Source of the DNA: Paracoccus zeaxanthinifaciens ATCC 21588
GTDB lineage: Bacteria; Pseudomonadota; Alphaproteobacteria; Rhodobacterales; Rhodobacteraceae
Assembly (NCBI RefSeq): GCF_000420145.1
Contig: NZ_ATUJ01000003.1
Span: 124,001-188,000 of the forward strand
Direction: 5' to 3'
Length of the DNA: 64,000 nucleotides
Position 1 is the stretch's first letter. Each line of letters opens with the position of its first letter. Shown here piece after piece: positions 51,541 to 63,084 of the stretch. The position numbers and the translations under genes were made by a program. Under the pieces are notes generated by a model. That model was not told the origin of the DNA. It was given only the letters and a program-made list of their open reading frames with translations, and searched no databases.

Positions 51541-51690
51541 ACCAAGCCCCCTTCCTCGAATTTCCGCATCCTAGCGGTGGCCGCCAGTCGCGCAAGTGCG
51601 AGCGATAACATTTCACGCGCACCCTTCCTCGCGCACGACTATTGCGCCGCGATGCGGCAGACACAATGCCGCAGGTGCAGAATCCTTTTC

Positions 51691-51705
51691 GTTCGCTGAA
51701 TGTTC
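51691..51705 (+). promoter_or_regulatory. LexA (SOS) box upstream of uvrA
   Basis: GTTC-N7-GTTC (GTTCGCTGAATGTTC) is an exact match to the alphaproteobacterial LexA operator, 64 bases before the uvrA start, where uvrA is a classical SOS gene. Confidence 0.85.
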
Positions 51706-51769
51706 CCGCTCGAACTTGCGTTTCGGAACGCTTTGCCTATCTCATGCGCTTGGGCCACCGGGGGTATCA

Positions 51770-54622
<2,853 letters not shown>

Positions 54623-54631
54623 ACCGCCATG

Positions 54632-54661
54632 ATCGCCGCCCTTTGGGGCGGCGATTCTGTT
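54632..54661 (+). terminator. Terminator after uvrA
   Basis: Perfect 10-bp stem ATCGCCGCCC / GGGCGGCGAT with loop TTTG, then TCTGTT. Confidence 0.75.
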
Positions 54662-54773
54662 CCGGCCCCACGGGAAGCTGTCGGGCACGCGAAAAGTCTC
54701 ATTTTCCGATCAAGCAATTTCAATGACTTACAAGAAATTTCCGAAAAATCGACCCGAAGGTGCGTTTTTCCTC

Positions 54774-54802
54774 TTGCGGCCCCCGGCTCAGTTCCGTAAA
54801 TC
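54774..54802 (+). promoter_or_regulatory. Candidate promoter of tRNA-Gly
   Basis: TTGCGG, 17 bases, TAAATC, about 60 bases before the mature tRNA. The bases between uvrA's terminator and this point (54662-54773) are comparatively AT-rich and hold no gene I can recognise. Confidence 0.4.
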
Positions 54803-54861
54803 CCCACTCACCGAAGGCGAGACGGTCACCGGAAACGGAAACGGATCGCAGACGGAACGGA

Positions 54862-54936
54862 GCGGGCGTAGCTCAGGGGTAGAGCATAACCTTGCCAAGG
54901 TTAGGGTCGGGCGTTCGAATCGCCTCGCCCGCTCCA
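54862..54936 (+). tRNA. tRNA-Gly (anticodon GCC)
   Basis: Complete cloverleaf: acceptor GCGGGCG (54862-54868) pairs with CGCCCGC (54926-54932), D-arm TAGCTCAGGGGTAGAGCA, anticodon stem TAACC/GGTTA with loop TTGCCAA giving GCC, T-loop TTCGAAT, and encoded CCA. It decodes GGC and GGT. Confidence 0.98.
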
Positions 54937-54942
54937 AAAAAC

Positions 54943-54974
54943 AAAAAGGCCGGGCCATGTGCTCGGCCTTTTGT
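54943..54974 (+). terminator. Terminator after tRNA-Gly
   Basis: AAAAGGCCG (54944-54952) / CGGCCTTTT (54964-54972) stem with an 11-base loop, ending in TTTTGT, seven bases after the tRNA. Confidence 0.85.
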
Positions 54975-55218
54975 ATTTGATCCAGACCTTTTCCAGACAA
55001 GCCGTTTACCACGAAGAGCCGCAGAAGCGGCCTTGGCAAGTACGAGGGAAAGCAGGACGAATGAAATCCAATACCAAGGCCGCATACGGGCCGCCCGCCA
55101 GGGGGTACCGGCATTCCGACGATCGTGAAGGGCCGATCGGAAGCTGCGGCAGCTGGCCACCCATGCCTAAAATGTCAGCACGCCTTGACAGTGTCAAGCT
55201 TCTGCGGTGCAGCATCGC
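54975..55218. other. Intergenic region before the TetR gene
   Basis: It contains no clear gene. It holds a small hairpin GCCGC-AGAA-GCGGC (55018-55031), a possible 53-codon leader frame (55061-55222) and a 15-base inverted repeat (55184-55198). There is no integrase remnant and no copy of the tRNA 3' end. Confidence 0.5.
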
Positions 55219-55222
55219 ATGA
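55061..55222 (+). CDS. Possible 53-codon leader frame ahead of TetR gene
   Basis: An open frame from an ATG preceded by AGCAGGACGA, running to a TGA that overlaps the TetR ATG at 55219 as ATGA. The product (MKSNTKAAYGPPARGY...) resembles nothing I know. It uses codons that the neighbours avoid (AGG, CCA, CCT, TCA, AGT, CTT). The overlap geometry favours coupling, the codon use argues against a normal protein. The operator-like palindrome lies inside it. Confidence 0.2.
   Translation: MKSNTKAAYGPPARGYRHSDDREGPIGSCGSWPPMPKMSARLDSVKLLRCSIA
55184..55198. promoter_or_regulatory. Palindromic candidate TetR operator
   Basis: CTTGACA-G-TGTCAAG has perfect 7-base arms about one base, 20 bases before the TetR start. 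The left arm contains a consensus -35 TTGACA, so a bound dimer would block its own promoter. Confidence 0.55.
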
Positions 55223-55794
55223 CGGGCGAACTCTGCCGCGTGTCCCTGCGCGACCGCCTTGTCGCCGCGGGCCTCGAGATCCTGGACGAACACGGGATCG
55301 AGGAACTGACCCTGCGCCGCGTCGCCGCCCGTGCGGGTGTGTCCCATGCCGCACCGGCCCATCACTTCGGGTCGCTGGCCGGGCTGCAGGACGCCATCGC
55401 GATCCGGGGCTTCGTCCGCCTGCGCGACAACCTGCTGCTGATCGAGGAATCCCTGCCCGGCGACATCCCCCCCTATGAGAGGCTGTCACGGATCAACCAG
55501 GGCTATCTCGATTTCTCGACCGCGCAATCGGGGCTGTTCCGGATGATGTTCAGCCGCGCGCGCCATGTCGATCCCGCGCTGCAGCAGGCCGCGTCCGAGA
55601 CATGGGCCGTGCTGGAACGCGCCACCGCGGCGTTCATTCCCCCCGACGCGCAGGAAACCGTCCGCACCGCGATCTGGGCGATGACGCATGGCTATGCCGT
55701 GCTGGGCCTGAACGAGCCGCGCCCGAACGCGCCGCAGACCGCCGCACCCTTCGACGATCTGCTGCGCCTTCTGCTGCGCCCCGAGGACGCCTAG
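55219..55794 (+). CDS. TetR/AcrR-family transcriptional regulator
   Basis: A 191-residue regulator. The N-terminal helix-turn-helix is unmistakable: LRDRLVAAGLEILDEHGIEE followed by LTLRRVAARAGVSHAAPAHHFGS, in which the usual tyrosine of the recognition helix is replaced by Ala. The C-terminal ligand domain (about residues 65-191) is helical and resembles the WHG-type TetR domain. A 15-base palindrome upstream suggests autoregulation. It is convergent with the dimethylglycine dehydrogenase gene, and the two stops share one CTAG. A GTG at 55207 is an alternative start. Confidence 0.88.
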   Translation: MTGELCRVSLRDRLVAAGLEILDEHGIEELTLRRVAARAGVSHAAPAHHFGSLAGLQDAIAIRGFVRLRDNLLLIEESLPGDIPPYERLSRINQGYLDFSTAQSGLFRMMFSRARHVDPALQQAASETWAVLERATAAFIPPDAQETVRTAIWAMTHGYAVLGLNEPRPNAPQTAAPFDDLLRLLLRPEDA

Positions 55795-58283
55795 CCGTCG
55801 ATCCTGATCCGGGCGTTCTGCGGGTCGTAGGGGCTGTCCTCGGTCACCTCGGCGTCCCACAGCTCGCGGAACATCCGGACCTTCAGGCGCGTGCCGGGCT
55901 GGGCCAGGTCGGGGCGGACATAGCCCATCCCGATCTGCTTGCCGAAGGCCGCGGAATACCCGCCCGAGGTCAGGCGACCCACCTTCTGCCCGTCCAGGAA
56001 CAGCGCCTCACGGCCCCAGGGGTCGGCATCGGCAGGCCCGTCGATCAGCAGCGTCACGCATCTGCTGCGGATGCCCTTGGCCTCCATCGCGGCCTTGCCC
56101 CGGAAATCCTTGGACAGGTCCACGAAGCGGTCCAGCCCGGCCTCGAGCGGGGTCGCATCGCGCCCCAGTTCGGTCCCGAAGGCGCGATAGGACTTCTCCT
56201 GCCGCAGCCAGTTCTGCGCGCGCGCACCCACCAGCTTCAGCCCAAGCGGTTCGCCGGCCTCCATCAGGCGGTCGAACAGGTGGTTCTGCATCTCGATCGG
56301 GTGGTGCAGCTCCCAGCCCAGCTCGCCCGTATAGGCGACGCGGATCGCGTTCACGGGGACCATGCCCAGCTCGATCCGGCGGGCCGACAGCCAGGGGAAG
56401 CGCTTGTTCGACAGGGCGGTTTCCGGCTGCGGGTCGCGGATCAGCTTGGACAGGATCGCCCGCGATTGCGGCCCCGCGATGGCGAAGACGCCCCATTGCG
56501 TCGTCACGTCCTGGATGCCGACGAAGCCGCCGCCTTCGGCCATGAAATCCTGCGCCGCCCGGATCAGGTTGTCTGCGTCGTAATCGGTCCAGGCGCCTGC
56601 CGACACCAGGTAATAGTCGTCCTCGGCGTGGCGGACGATGGTGTATTCGGTGCGCGTCGTTCCGGCCTCGGTCAGGGCATAGGTCAGGTTGATCCGCCCG
56701 ACCTTCGGCAGCCTGTTCGTCGTCAGCCAGTCTAGGAAGGCCGTCGCCCCCGGCCCCGTCACGCGATGCTTGGCGAAGGCCGTCGCGTCGATCAGGCCCG
56801 CGGCATTGCGCACGGCCTCGGCCTCGGCTTTCGCATATTCCCACCAGCCGCCGCGACGGAAGCTGCGCGAGGCGTGATCGTCGAAGCCCATGGGCGCGTA
56901 ATAGTTCGGACGCTCCCACCCGTTCACCTGCCCGAATTGCGCGCCGCGCGCGGCCTGCCGGTCATAGGCGGGCGAGGTGCGCAGCGGGCGGGCGGCCTCT
57001 CGTTCCTCGTCGGGATGGTGCAGGATGAAGACGTGCTCGTAGGCTTCCTCGTTCTTCTTCACGGCATATTCGGTGGTCATCCAGGACCCGAAGCGGCGCG
57101 GGTCGAGGGATGCCATGTCGATCTCGGCCTCGCCCTCGGTCATCATCTGCGTCAGGTAATGACCGACGCCGCCCGCCGCGGTGATGCCGAAGCTGAAGCC
57201 CTCGGCCAGCCACATGTTGCGCAGGCCGGGTGCGGGACCGACCAGCGGATTGCCGTCGGGGGTGTAACAGATCGGCCCGTTGAAATCGTCCTTGAGGCCC
57301 ACCGTCTCGGATGTCGGCAGGCGGTGGATCATGGACATGTATTCCTCTTCGATGCGGTCCAGATCCAGCGGGAACAGGTCGGCGCGGAAGCTGTCGGGCA
57401 CCTCGTAGGGGAAGCGCGCGGGCGCACCGCGTTCGTACGGCCCGAGGATCCAGCCGCCGCGTTCCTCGCGGACATACCACTTGGCATCGGCATCGCGCAG
57501 CACGGGATGTTCGGGATTGCCCTCGGCCCGCCATTTCAGCAGCGCGGGGTCGGGTTCGGTCACGATGAATTGGTGTTCGACCGGGATGGCCGGGATGCGG
57601 ATGCCCAGAAGCCGCGCCGTGCGCTGCGAATGGTTGCCCGTCGCGGTCACGACATGCTCGGCCGTGATCTCGAACACCTCGCCCGAGGGAACCAGGTTGC
57701 CGCCCTTCTCGGCCATGCGTTCGCAGGTGACGACCCATTCCGATCCCGTCCAGCGATAGGCGTTCACCTGGATCTTGCGCTCGATCGTGGCGCCTGCCAT
57801 CCGTGCGCCCTTGGCCATCGCCTGCGTCACGTCGGCGGGGTTGATATAGCCGTCGGTCGGGTGGAACAGCGCGCCCTTCAGATCGTCGGTGCGCAGCAGC
57901 GGCCAGCGCTCCTTCATCTGGGCGGGGGTCAGGAACTCGTGCTCGATCCCGATCGTCTCGGCGGTCGAGGAATAGAGCATGTATTCGTCCATCCGCGCAT
58001 CGGTCTGGGCCATGCGCAGGTTGCCGCAGCGGGTGAAGCCCGCGTTCAGGCCCGTCTCGGCCTCGAGCCCGGCATAGAGCTTGACCGAGTAGTCGTGGAT
58101 ATGGCTGGTCGCGTATCCCATGTTGAACAGCGGCAGCAGGCCCGCCGCATGCCATGTCGATCCTGCCGTCAGCTCGTCGCGTTCGACCAGCATCGGCTGC
58201 CACCCCGCACGTGCCAGGTGATAGGCGATCCCGCATCCGACGGCGCCGCCACCGACGATCAGAACCTTCACATGAGATTTCAT
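55791..58283 (-). CDS. Dimethylglycine/sarcosine dehydrogenase-type FAD oxidoreductase with GcvT domain
   Basis: An 830-residue two-domain enzyme. The N-terminal DAO-type FAD domain has VLIVGGGAVGCGIAYHLARA (residues 7-26) and STWHAAGLLPLFNMGYATSH, where His45 is the residue that covalently binds FAD in this family. The C-terminal half is an aminomethyltransferase (GcvT-like) fold that binds tetrahydrofolate, with AGPQSRAILSKLIRDPQPET and VAYTGELGWELHHPIEMQNH. Length and layout match dimethylglycine dehydrogenase, which removes methyl groups during glycine betaine breakdown; sarcosine dehydrogenase is the alternative. It stands alone, upstream of no recognisable operon partner, and shares its stop region with the TetR gene. 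Confidence 0.88.
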   Translation of the reverse strand: MKSHVKVLIVGGGAVGCGIAYHLARAGWQPMLVERDELTAGSTWHAAGLLPLFNMGYATSHIHDYSVKLYAGLEAETGLNAGFTRCGNLRMAQTDARMDEYMLYSSTAETIGIEHEFLTPAQMKERWPLLRTDDLKGALFHPTDGYINPADVTQAMAKGARMAGATIERKIQVNAYRWTGSEWVVTCERMAEKGGNLVPSGEVFEITAEHVVTATGNHSQRTARLLGIRIPAIPVEHQFIVTEPDPALLKWRAEGNPEHPVLRDADAKWYVREERGGWILGPYERGAPARFPYEVPDSFRADLFPLDLDRIEEEYMSMIHRLPTSETVGLKDDFNGPICYTPDGNPLVGPAPGLRNMWLAEGFSFGITAAGGVGHYLTQMMTEGEAEIDMASLDPRRFGSWMTTEYAVKKNEEAYEHVFILHHPDEEREAARPLRTSPAYDRQAARGAQFGQVNGWERPNYYAPMGFDDHASRSFRRGGWWEYAKAEAEAVRNAAGLIDATAFAKHRVTGPGATAFLDWLTTNRLPKVGRINLTYALTEAGTTRTEYTIVRHAEDDYYLVSAGAWTDYDADNLIRAAQDFMAEGGGFVGIQDVTTQWGVFAIAGPQSRAILSKLIRDPQPETALSNKRFPWLSARRIELGMVPVNAIRVAYTGELGWELHHPIEMQNHLFDRLMEAGEPLGLKLVGARAQNWLRQEKSYRAFGTELGRDATPLEAGLDRFVDLSKDFRGKAAMEAKGIRSRCVTLLIDGPADADPWGREALFLDGQKVGRLTSGGYSAAFGKQIGMGYVRPDLAQPGTRLKVRMFRELWDAEVTEDSPYDPQNARIRIDG

Positions 58284-58457
58284 TGCCGCTGCTCCGTTTG
58301 CGTGGCCCGTTCGCCCATCGTTGCCCCATCCGTGGCACGCAACGTCAAATGGCCCCGACCATCGGCGGGCGAAAAACGACATGCCGCAAGACTTGCCGCG
58401 CCTCCGGGGGGCGGGTAATTTCCGGACCTGAGTTTTTCCGGCGAAGGGACCGCCCAC

Positions 58458-59315
58458 ATGCAGATCTGCCGCAGCACGGGCGAAATCCGCGACCTGTCGC
58501 GCGAATGGCGGCGTGCCGGACAGGCCGTGGCGCTGGTGCCCACCATGGGGGCGCTGCATGCGGGGCACATGTCGCTGGTCGCACGCGCCCGCGAATGGGT
58601 GGATGCGCAGGGCGGCGGGCGGGTCGTGACCTCGATCTTCGTGAACCCCACGCAATTCGGCCCGAACGAGGATCTGGACAGGTATCCCCGCGACGAGGAA
58701 GGCGACCGCCGGAAGCTGGCGCAGGCCGGCTGCGACGCGGTGTTCCTGCCACGGGTCGAGGATATCTATCGCCCCGGCGCGCAGACCCATGTCGAGGTCG
58801 AGGGTCTGGGCCGCATGCTGATGGGCCGCCTGCGCCCGGGCCATTTCCGCGGCGTGGCCACGGTCGTGACCAAGCTGTTCAACATCGTGCAGCCCGACGC
58901 GGCGGCCTTCGGGGAAAAGGACTATCAGCAGCTGACCCTGATCCGCCGCATGGTGGCCGACCTGGACATTCCCGTGCAGATCCTGCCCGTCCCCACGATG
59001 CGAGAGGATGACGGCCTTGCCATGTCATCGCGGAACCAGCGCCTGACCGAAGCGGATCGCGCCGCCGCCCCCGTCCTTCCGCGCGCGCTGGCTGCCGCGC
59101 AGGAAATGGCCGCGACAGGCGTCACGACCGCCGCGATGCGGGCGCGCATCCGCGGCATCATCGCGTCCGAGCCGCGCGCCACCATCCGTTCGATCGACAT
59201 CCGCGACGCGGACGACCTGACCCGCGTCACGAAACTGGCCCGACCCGCCGTGATCCTGCTGGCCGTCGCCTTCGGCGATGTCCTGCTGATCGACCAGCGC
59301 GTCGTCCGGCCCTGA
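58458..59315 (+). CDS. panC: Pantoate--beta-alanine ligase
   Basis: Joins pantoate and beta-alanine with ATP to make pantothenate. The 285-residue protein has [20 protein letters not shown] (about residues 24-43), with the HxGH nucleotide-binding motif, then [20 protein letters not shown] and [20 protein letters not shown] (about 152-171). MSSRNQRL follows near 190. It precedes panB by 11 bases, forming a two-gene pantothenate operon. Confidence 0.97.
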   Translation: MQICRSTGEIRDLSREWRRAGQAVALVPTMGALHAGHMSLVARAREWVDAQGGGRVVTSIFVNPTQFGPNEDLDRYPRDEEGDRRKLAQAGCDAVFLPRVEDIYRPGAQTHVEVEGLGRMLMGRLRPGHFRGVATVVTKLFNIVQPDAAAFGEKDYQQLTLIRRMVADLDIPVQILPVPTMREDDGLAMSSRNQRLTEADRAAAPVLPRALAAAQEMAATGVTTAAMRARIRGIIASEPRATIRSIDIRDADDLTRVTKLARPAVILLAVAFGDVLLIDQRVVRP

Positions 59316-59326
59316 AGGGGGACCCC

Positions 59327-60136
59327 ATGTCCGCACAAGCCCCGCAGAAGCGCATCACCGCCCCGCAGATCATGGCCATGAAGGGCGGCACGCCCATCGT
59401 GGCGCTGACCGCCTACAGCGCGCCGATGGCGCGGATGGTGGACGCGCATTCCGACGTGATCCTGGTGGGCGACAGCCTGGGCATGGTGGTGCACGGCCTG
59501 CCCTCGACCGTGGGCGTCACGATCGAGATGATGATCCTCCACGGGCAGGCCGTGATGCGCGGCAGTGCACGCGCGATGGTCGTGGTGGACATGCCCTTCG
59601 GCAGCTACGAGGAAAGCCCCGAGCAGGCCTTCCGCAACGCGACCCGCATCCTCATGAAAACCGGCTGCGGCGCCGTCAAGCTGGAGGGCGGCGCGCGCAT
59701 GGCGCCCACGATCCGCTTCCTGACCGAACGCGGCGTGCCGGTCATGGGCCATGTCGGGCTGACCCCGCAATCCACGCTGACGATGGGGGGCTTCCGCACG
59801 CAGGGCCGCGACCAGGATACCTGGCCCGCCCATGTCGCCGACGCGCAGGCCGTGGCCGATGCGGGCGCGTTCTCGATCGTGGCCGAGGGCGTGATGGAGG
59901 GGCTGGCCGACCGCATCACCCAATCCGTGCCGGTGCCGGTGATCGGCATCGGCGCCTCGGCGCGGTGCGACGGGCAGATCCTGGTGGTCGACGACATGCT
60001 GGGCCTGACCGACCGCGTCCCGCGCTTCGTGCGCAAGTTCGGCGATCTGGGCCCGCGCGCCGACGCGGCGATCGCGGAATATGCCGCAGCCGTCCGCGAC
60101 CGCAGCTTCCCCGAGGACGCGCAGGTCTATCGCTAG
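59327..60136 (+). CDS. panB: 3-methyl-2-oxobutanoate hydroxymethyltransferase
   Basis: First step of pantothenate synthesis: adds a hydroxymethyl group from methylene-tetrahydrofolate to 2-oxoisovalerate. The 269-residue TIM-barrel protein has [20 protein letters not shown] then [20 protein letters not shown] (about residues 47-66) with Mg-binding Asp, [20 protein letters not shown], the [10 protein letters not shown] lysine motif and [20 protein letters not shown] (about 203-222). The stop overlaps that of the convergent MFS gene in one CTAG. Confidence 0.97.
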   Translation: MSAQAPQKRITAPQIMAMKGGTPIVALTAYSAPMARMVDAHSDVILVGDSLGMVVHGLPSTVGVTIEMMILHGQAVMRGSARAMVVVDMPFGSYEESPEQAFRNATRILMKTGCGAVKLEGGARMAPTIRFLTERGVPVMGHVGLTPQSTLTMGGFRTQGRDQDTWPAHVADAQAVADAGAFSIVAEGVMEGLADRITQSVPVPVIGIGASARCDGQILVVDDMLGLTDRVPRFVRKFGDLGPRADAAIAEYAAAVRDRSFPEDAQVYR

Positions 60137-61287
60137 GGGGCCGTGTCGCTGCCGAAATCGGCGGCGGCGGCTAGGCGCGACATGGCCAGCGGCACCAGCA
60201 GCAGCAGCGCCAGCCCCAGGTAGATCGCGCCGAGACTGAAGCTCTCGGCCAGCCAGCCGATCGCGGCGGGCGCCAGAAGGATGCCGGAATAGCCCATCAT
60301 CGTCACGACCGACAGCCCGACGCCCGCGGCCATGCCGGGCAGGTTTCCGGCCGCCGACAGCGCAATCGGCATCAGGTTCGCGATGCCGATCCCCGCCAGC
60401 GCGAAGCCCGCGATGGCCACCCCGGCCGAAGGCGCGAACCCCGCGACCGCAAGGCCCGACATCGCCGTCAGCGCGCTGATCCGCATGGTGCGGACCGCGC
60501 CGAAGCGGTTGCGCAGCCCGTCGCCCGCAAAGCGCAGGACCGCCATCGTCGCCGCGCAGCCCGCAAATCCCCAGCCCGCGACGGAGAGCGGCGCGCCCAT
60601 CTCCTTCTGCAGATAGACCGCCGCCCAGTCGAGGATCGCCCCTTCGGGGATCATCGAGGCCAGCGCGACGATGCCCAGCAGGAACGGCAGCGGGCTGCGC
60701 GGCAGGCGCAGGGGCGCACGCGGCTGATCGGGCGCCGGAGGGTCGCGCAGCAGGCGCGGCCCGGCCCAGACCAGCCCCGCCGCAAAGACCGCCGTGACGG
60801 CCAAGCCCTGCCCCAGTTCGCCCGCAAGCTCCAGCACGATCCCGCCAAGCCCCGCGCCGATGACGCCGCCAAGGCTCCAGAACCCGTGGCAGGACGACAT
60901 GATCGCCCGTGCGCGCGACCGCTCGACCGCGACGGCATTGGCGTTCATCGCCACATCCATGCCGCCCATCGTGCCGCCGAACAGGAAGACCGCCGCCGCG
61001 ACCGACCAGAAGCCCGGCGCAAGCGATATCCACAGAAGCGAGGGCGCCGTCAGCCAGGCCGCAAGCCAGACCGCCGAGCGCGACCCCGCCCGTGCCGTCA
61101 TCGCCCCGAACAGCGGCATCACCGTGATCGAGCCCAGCCCCAGGCACAGCACCAGAAGGCCCGCGCGGGATTCCGCGATCCCCAGCCGCTCCATCAGCGC
61201 CGGAATGCGCGGGGACCAGCCGCCGACCAGCAACCCGTTCAGCAGAAAGAGCGCCGAGACCGCGGCGCGTTCGGATGACATTCGCAT
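60133..61287 (-). CDS. MFS transporter
   Basis: A 384-residue 12-helix major facilitator of unknown substrate. Features are the compact N-terminus [40 protein letters not shown] (motif A-like, about residues 57-76) and [18 protein letters not shown] near 128. This resembles the FucP/YbjJ-like carriers with a SxxHGxxSLG motif. The start may be 61287 or 61281. It begins five bases after the 2-hydroxyacid dehydrogenase stop, so the two are probably cotranscribed and may act on the same acid. Confidence 0.85.
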   Translation of the reverse strand: MRMSSERAAVSALFLLNGLLVGGWSPRIPALMERLGIAESRAGLLVLCLGLGSITVMPLFGAMTARAGSRSAVWLAAWLTAPSLLWISLAPGFWSVAAAVFLFGGTMGGMDVAMNANAVAVERSRARAIMSSCHGFWSLGGVIGAGLGGIVLELAGELGQGLAVTAVFAAGLVWAGPRLLRDPPAPDQPRAPLRLPRSPLPFLLGIVALASMIPEGAILDWAAVYLQKEMGAPLSVAGWGFAGCAATMAVLRFAGDGLRNRFGAVRTMRISALTAMSGLAVAGFAPSAGVAIAGFALAGIGIANLMPIALSAAGNLPGMAAGVGLSVVTMMGYSGILLAPAAIGWLAESFSLGAIYLGLALLLLVPLAMSRLAAAADFGSDTAP

Positions 61288-61292
61288 GGAAC

Positions 61293-62297
61293 CTACAGCA
61301 TGGAGGGAACGACCAGGTCCGGCGGACGGTGCCCGTCGGCAAAGGTCTTGATGTTGATGAGGACCTTCTCGCCCATCTCGGCGCGGCCCTCGACGGTTGC
61401 GCTGCCCATATGGGGCAGCAGCACGACATTGGTCAGTTCGCGCAGGCGGGGGTTGATCTCGTGGCCGTGCTCGAACACGTCCAGCCCCGCGCCCGCGATC
61501 TCGTTCGCGCGCAGCATCCGGGTCAGCGCGTTCTCGTCGATGACCTCGCCGCGCGAGGTGTTCACCACCACGGCCGAGGGCTTCATCAGCTTCAGCCGAC
61601 GCGCGTTCAGCAGGTGGAAGGTCGAGGGGGTGTGCGGCGCGTTCACGCTGACGATGTCCATCCGCGCCAGCATCTGGTCGAGGCTCTCCCACCAGGTGGC
61701 CTGCAGCTCGTCCTCGATCTCGGGGCGCAGGCGGCGGCGGTTGTGGTAATGGACCTGCATCCCGAAGGCGTTGGCCCGGCGCGCGACCGCCTGCCCGATC
61801 CGTCCCATCCCCAGGATCCCCAGCCGGCGCCCGCCAAGCCGCCCGCCCAGATGCGCCGTCGGCGACCAGCCCTGCCAGCGGCCCGCCTGCATCTCGGCCA
61901 GCCCCTCGGGGATGCGGCGCGTCACCGCAAGGATCAGCGCCATGGTCATGTCGGCCGTATCCTCGGTGACGACGCCGGGCGTGTTGCTGACCAGCACCCC
62001 GCGCTGCCGGGCCGAGGCGACATCCACGTGGTCGATCCCCGCCCCGTAATTCGCGATCAGCTTCAACCGCTCGCCCGCGCGCGCCAGCATGTTGGCCGTG
62101 ATCTGGTCGGTGACGGTGGGCACCAGCACGTCGGCCCCCTGCATCAGGGCGACCAGCTCGTCCTCGGTCAGCTTGCGGTCATCTTCGCGCAGGATCACGT
62201 CGAACAGCTCGGACATGCGGGTCTCGACCGCCTCGGGCAGACGGCGCGTGACGGCCACGCGCAGCTTCTGACGGACCAAGGACGGGTTTGCGGGCAT
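61293..62297 (-). CDS. D-isomer 2-hydroxyacid dehydrogenase (glyoxylate/hydroxypyruvate reductase-like)
   Basis: A 334-residue NAD(P)-dependent D-2-hydroxyacid dehydrogenase. The Rossmann motif GGRRLGILGMGRIGQAVARR begins near residue 152. The catalytic Arg is in VVVNTSRGEVIDENALTRML (about 240) and the His in VVLLPHMGSATVEGRAEMGE (about 291), with an intervening Glu. The tail resembles GyaR/GhrB glyoxylate reductases, but the substrate is inferred only. It is followed within five bases by an MFS gene. Confidence 0.9.
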   Translation of the reverse strand: MPANPSLVRQKLRVAVTRRLPEAVETRMSELFDVILREDDRKLTEDELVALMQGADVLVPTVTDQITANMLARAGERLKLIANYGAGIDHVDVASARQRGVLVSNTPGVVTEDTADMTMALILAVTRRIPEGLAEMQAGRWQGWSPTAHLGGRLGGRRLGILGMGRIGQAVARRANAFGMQVHYHNRRRLRPEIEDELQATWWESLDQMLARMDIVSVNAPHTPSTFHLLNARRLKLMKPSAVVVNTSRGEVIDENALTRMLRANEIAGAGLDVFEHGHEINPRLRELTNVVLLPHMGSATVEGRAEMGEKVLINIKTFADGHRPPDLVVPSML

Positions 62298-62438
62298 CGG
62301 CAGACCTCACTTTCTCGAACTCGTGTCGGGGGCGCACTTCCCTTGCAGGGTGGCTTTTGGCAAACTGCCCGCGATACGGGGCATGCACAAGACCCCAAGG
62401 CGAAGGCCATCGGGACAGGCAGGACGGGAACCATCCGC

Positions 62439-63008
62439 ATGACGACAGTTCAACGCCAACAGGGCAAGGCGCGGCGGCTGATGCAGGCCGCGATGATCGG
62501 GGCCGCGATGATCGGGGTGGCGCTCATGGCGGCGCCCGCCGCGGCACAGGATCCCGCGCAGCAGGCGCAGGCCGAACAGATGCGCGGGCCGGTCACGAAC
62601 CTGCCGCTGCCGCGCTATGTCAGCCTGAAGGGCAACGAGGGCAATGCAAGGCGCGGGCCCAGCCTGTCGCACCGGATCGACTGGGTATTCCGCCATGCCG
62701 GGATGCCCCTGCGCGTGGTGGCCGAATTCGGCCATTGGCGCCGGGTCGAGGACAAGGACGGCGCGGGCGGGTGGGTGCATTACGCGCTGCTGTCGGGGGT
62801 GCGCACCGCGCTGATCACGCAGGACATGACGGAACTGCGCACGCGCCCCCGGACCGATGCGGATGTCGTCGCGCGGGCCGAGATCGGGGCGATCCTGCGC
62901 CTGAACGAATGCGAGCCGCAATGGTGCCGCGTCTCGGGCGGCGGTCAGCGCGGTTGGGTGCCCAAGACCGCCATCTGGGGCGTGGACCCGGCCGAGGTCA
63001 GGGACTGA
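62439..63008 (+). CDS. Exported SH3-like domain protein
   Basis: A 189-residue protein with a signal peptide (hydrophobic GAAMIGVALMAAPAAAQ, cleaved after AAA or AQ), then two SH3_4-type (DUF1058) repeats. The first begins YVSLKGNEGNARRGPSLSHR (about residue 60) and includes WRRVEDKDGAGGWVHYALL; the second contains LRTRPRTDADVVARAEIGAI and WCRVSGGGQRGWVPKTAIWG. Such proteins are periplasmic and thought to bind cell-wall or peptide ligands. Function unknown. It is divergent from the dehydrogenase gene. Confidence 0.85.
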   Translation: MTTVQRQQGKARRLMQAAMIGAAMIGVALMAAPAAAQDPAQQAQAEQMRGPVTNLPLPRYVSLKGNEGNARRGPSLSHRIDWVFRHAGMPLRVVAEFGHWRRVEDKDGAGGWVHYALLSGVRTALITQDMTELRTRPRTDADVVARAEIGAILRLNECEPQWCRVSGGGQRGWVPKTAIWGVDPAEVRD

Positions 63009-63010
63009 CC

Positions 63011-63032
63011 GCGCGCCGCGACAGCGGCGCGC
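63011..63032. terminator. Hairpin after the SH3 protein gene
   Basis: 9-bp stem GCGCGCCGC / GCGGCGCGC with loop GACA, two bases after the stop and without a U-run, between convergent genes. Confidence 0.45.
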
Positions 63033-63084
63033 CCCCGGCCTGCCCGGCAGGGCGCCGACCGACGGTCGGCACCCCCTTGACGTC

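Noticed and set aside
48046-51699. A very long open frame on the plus strand opposite pyc
   Set aside because: It is the antisense reading of a well-supported gene. GC-rich codon bias removes stops from the opposite strand; its product is dominated by Arg, Gln, His, Asp and Leu without any domain.
54862-55218. tRNA-Gly as a prophage or island attachment site
   Set aside because: There is no integrase, no duplicated tRNA 3' end and no foreign-looking gene block; the flanking genes are ordinary core genes.
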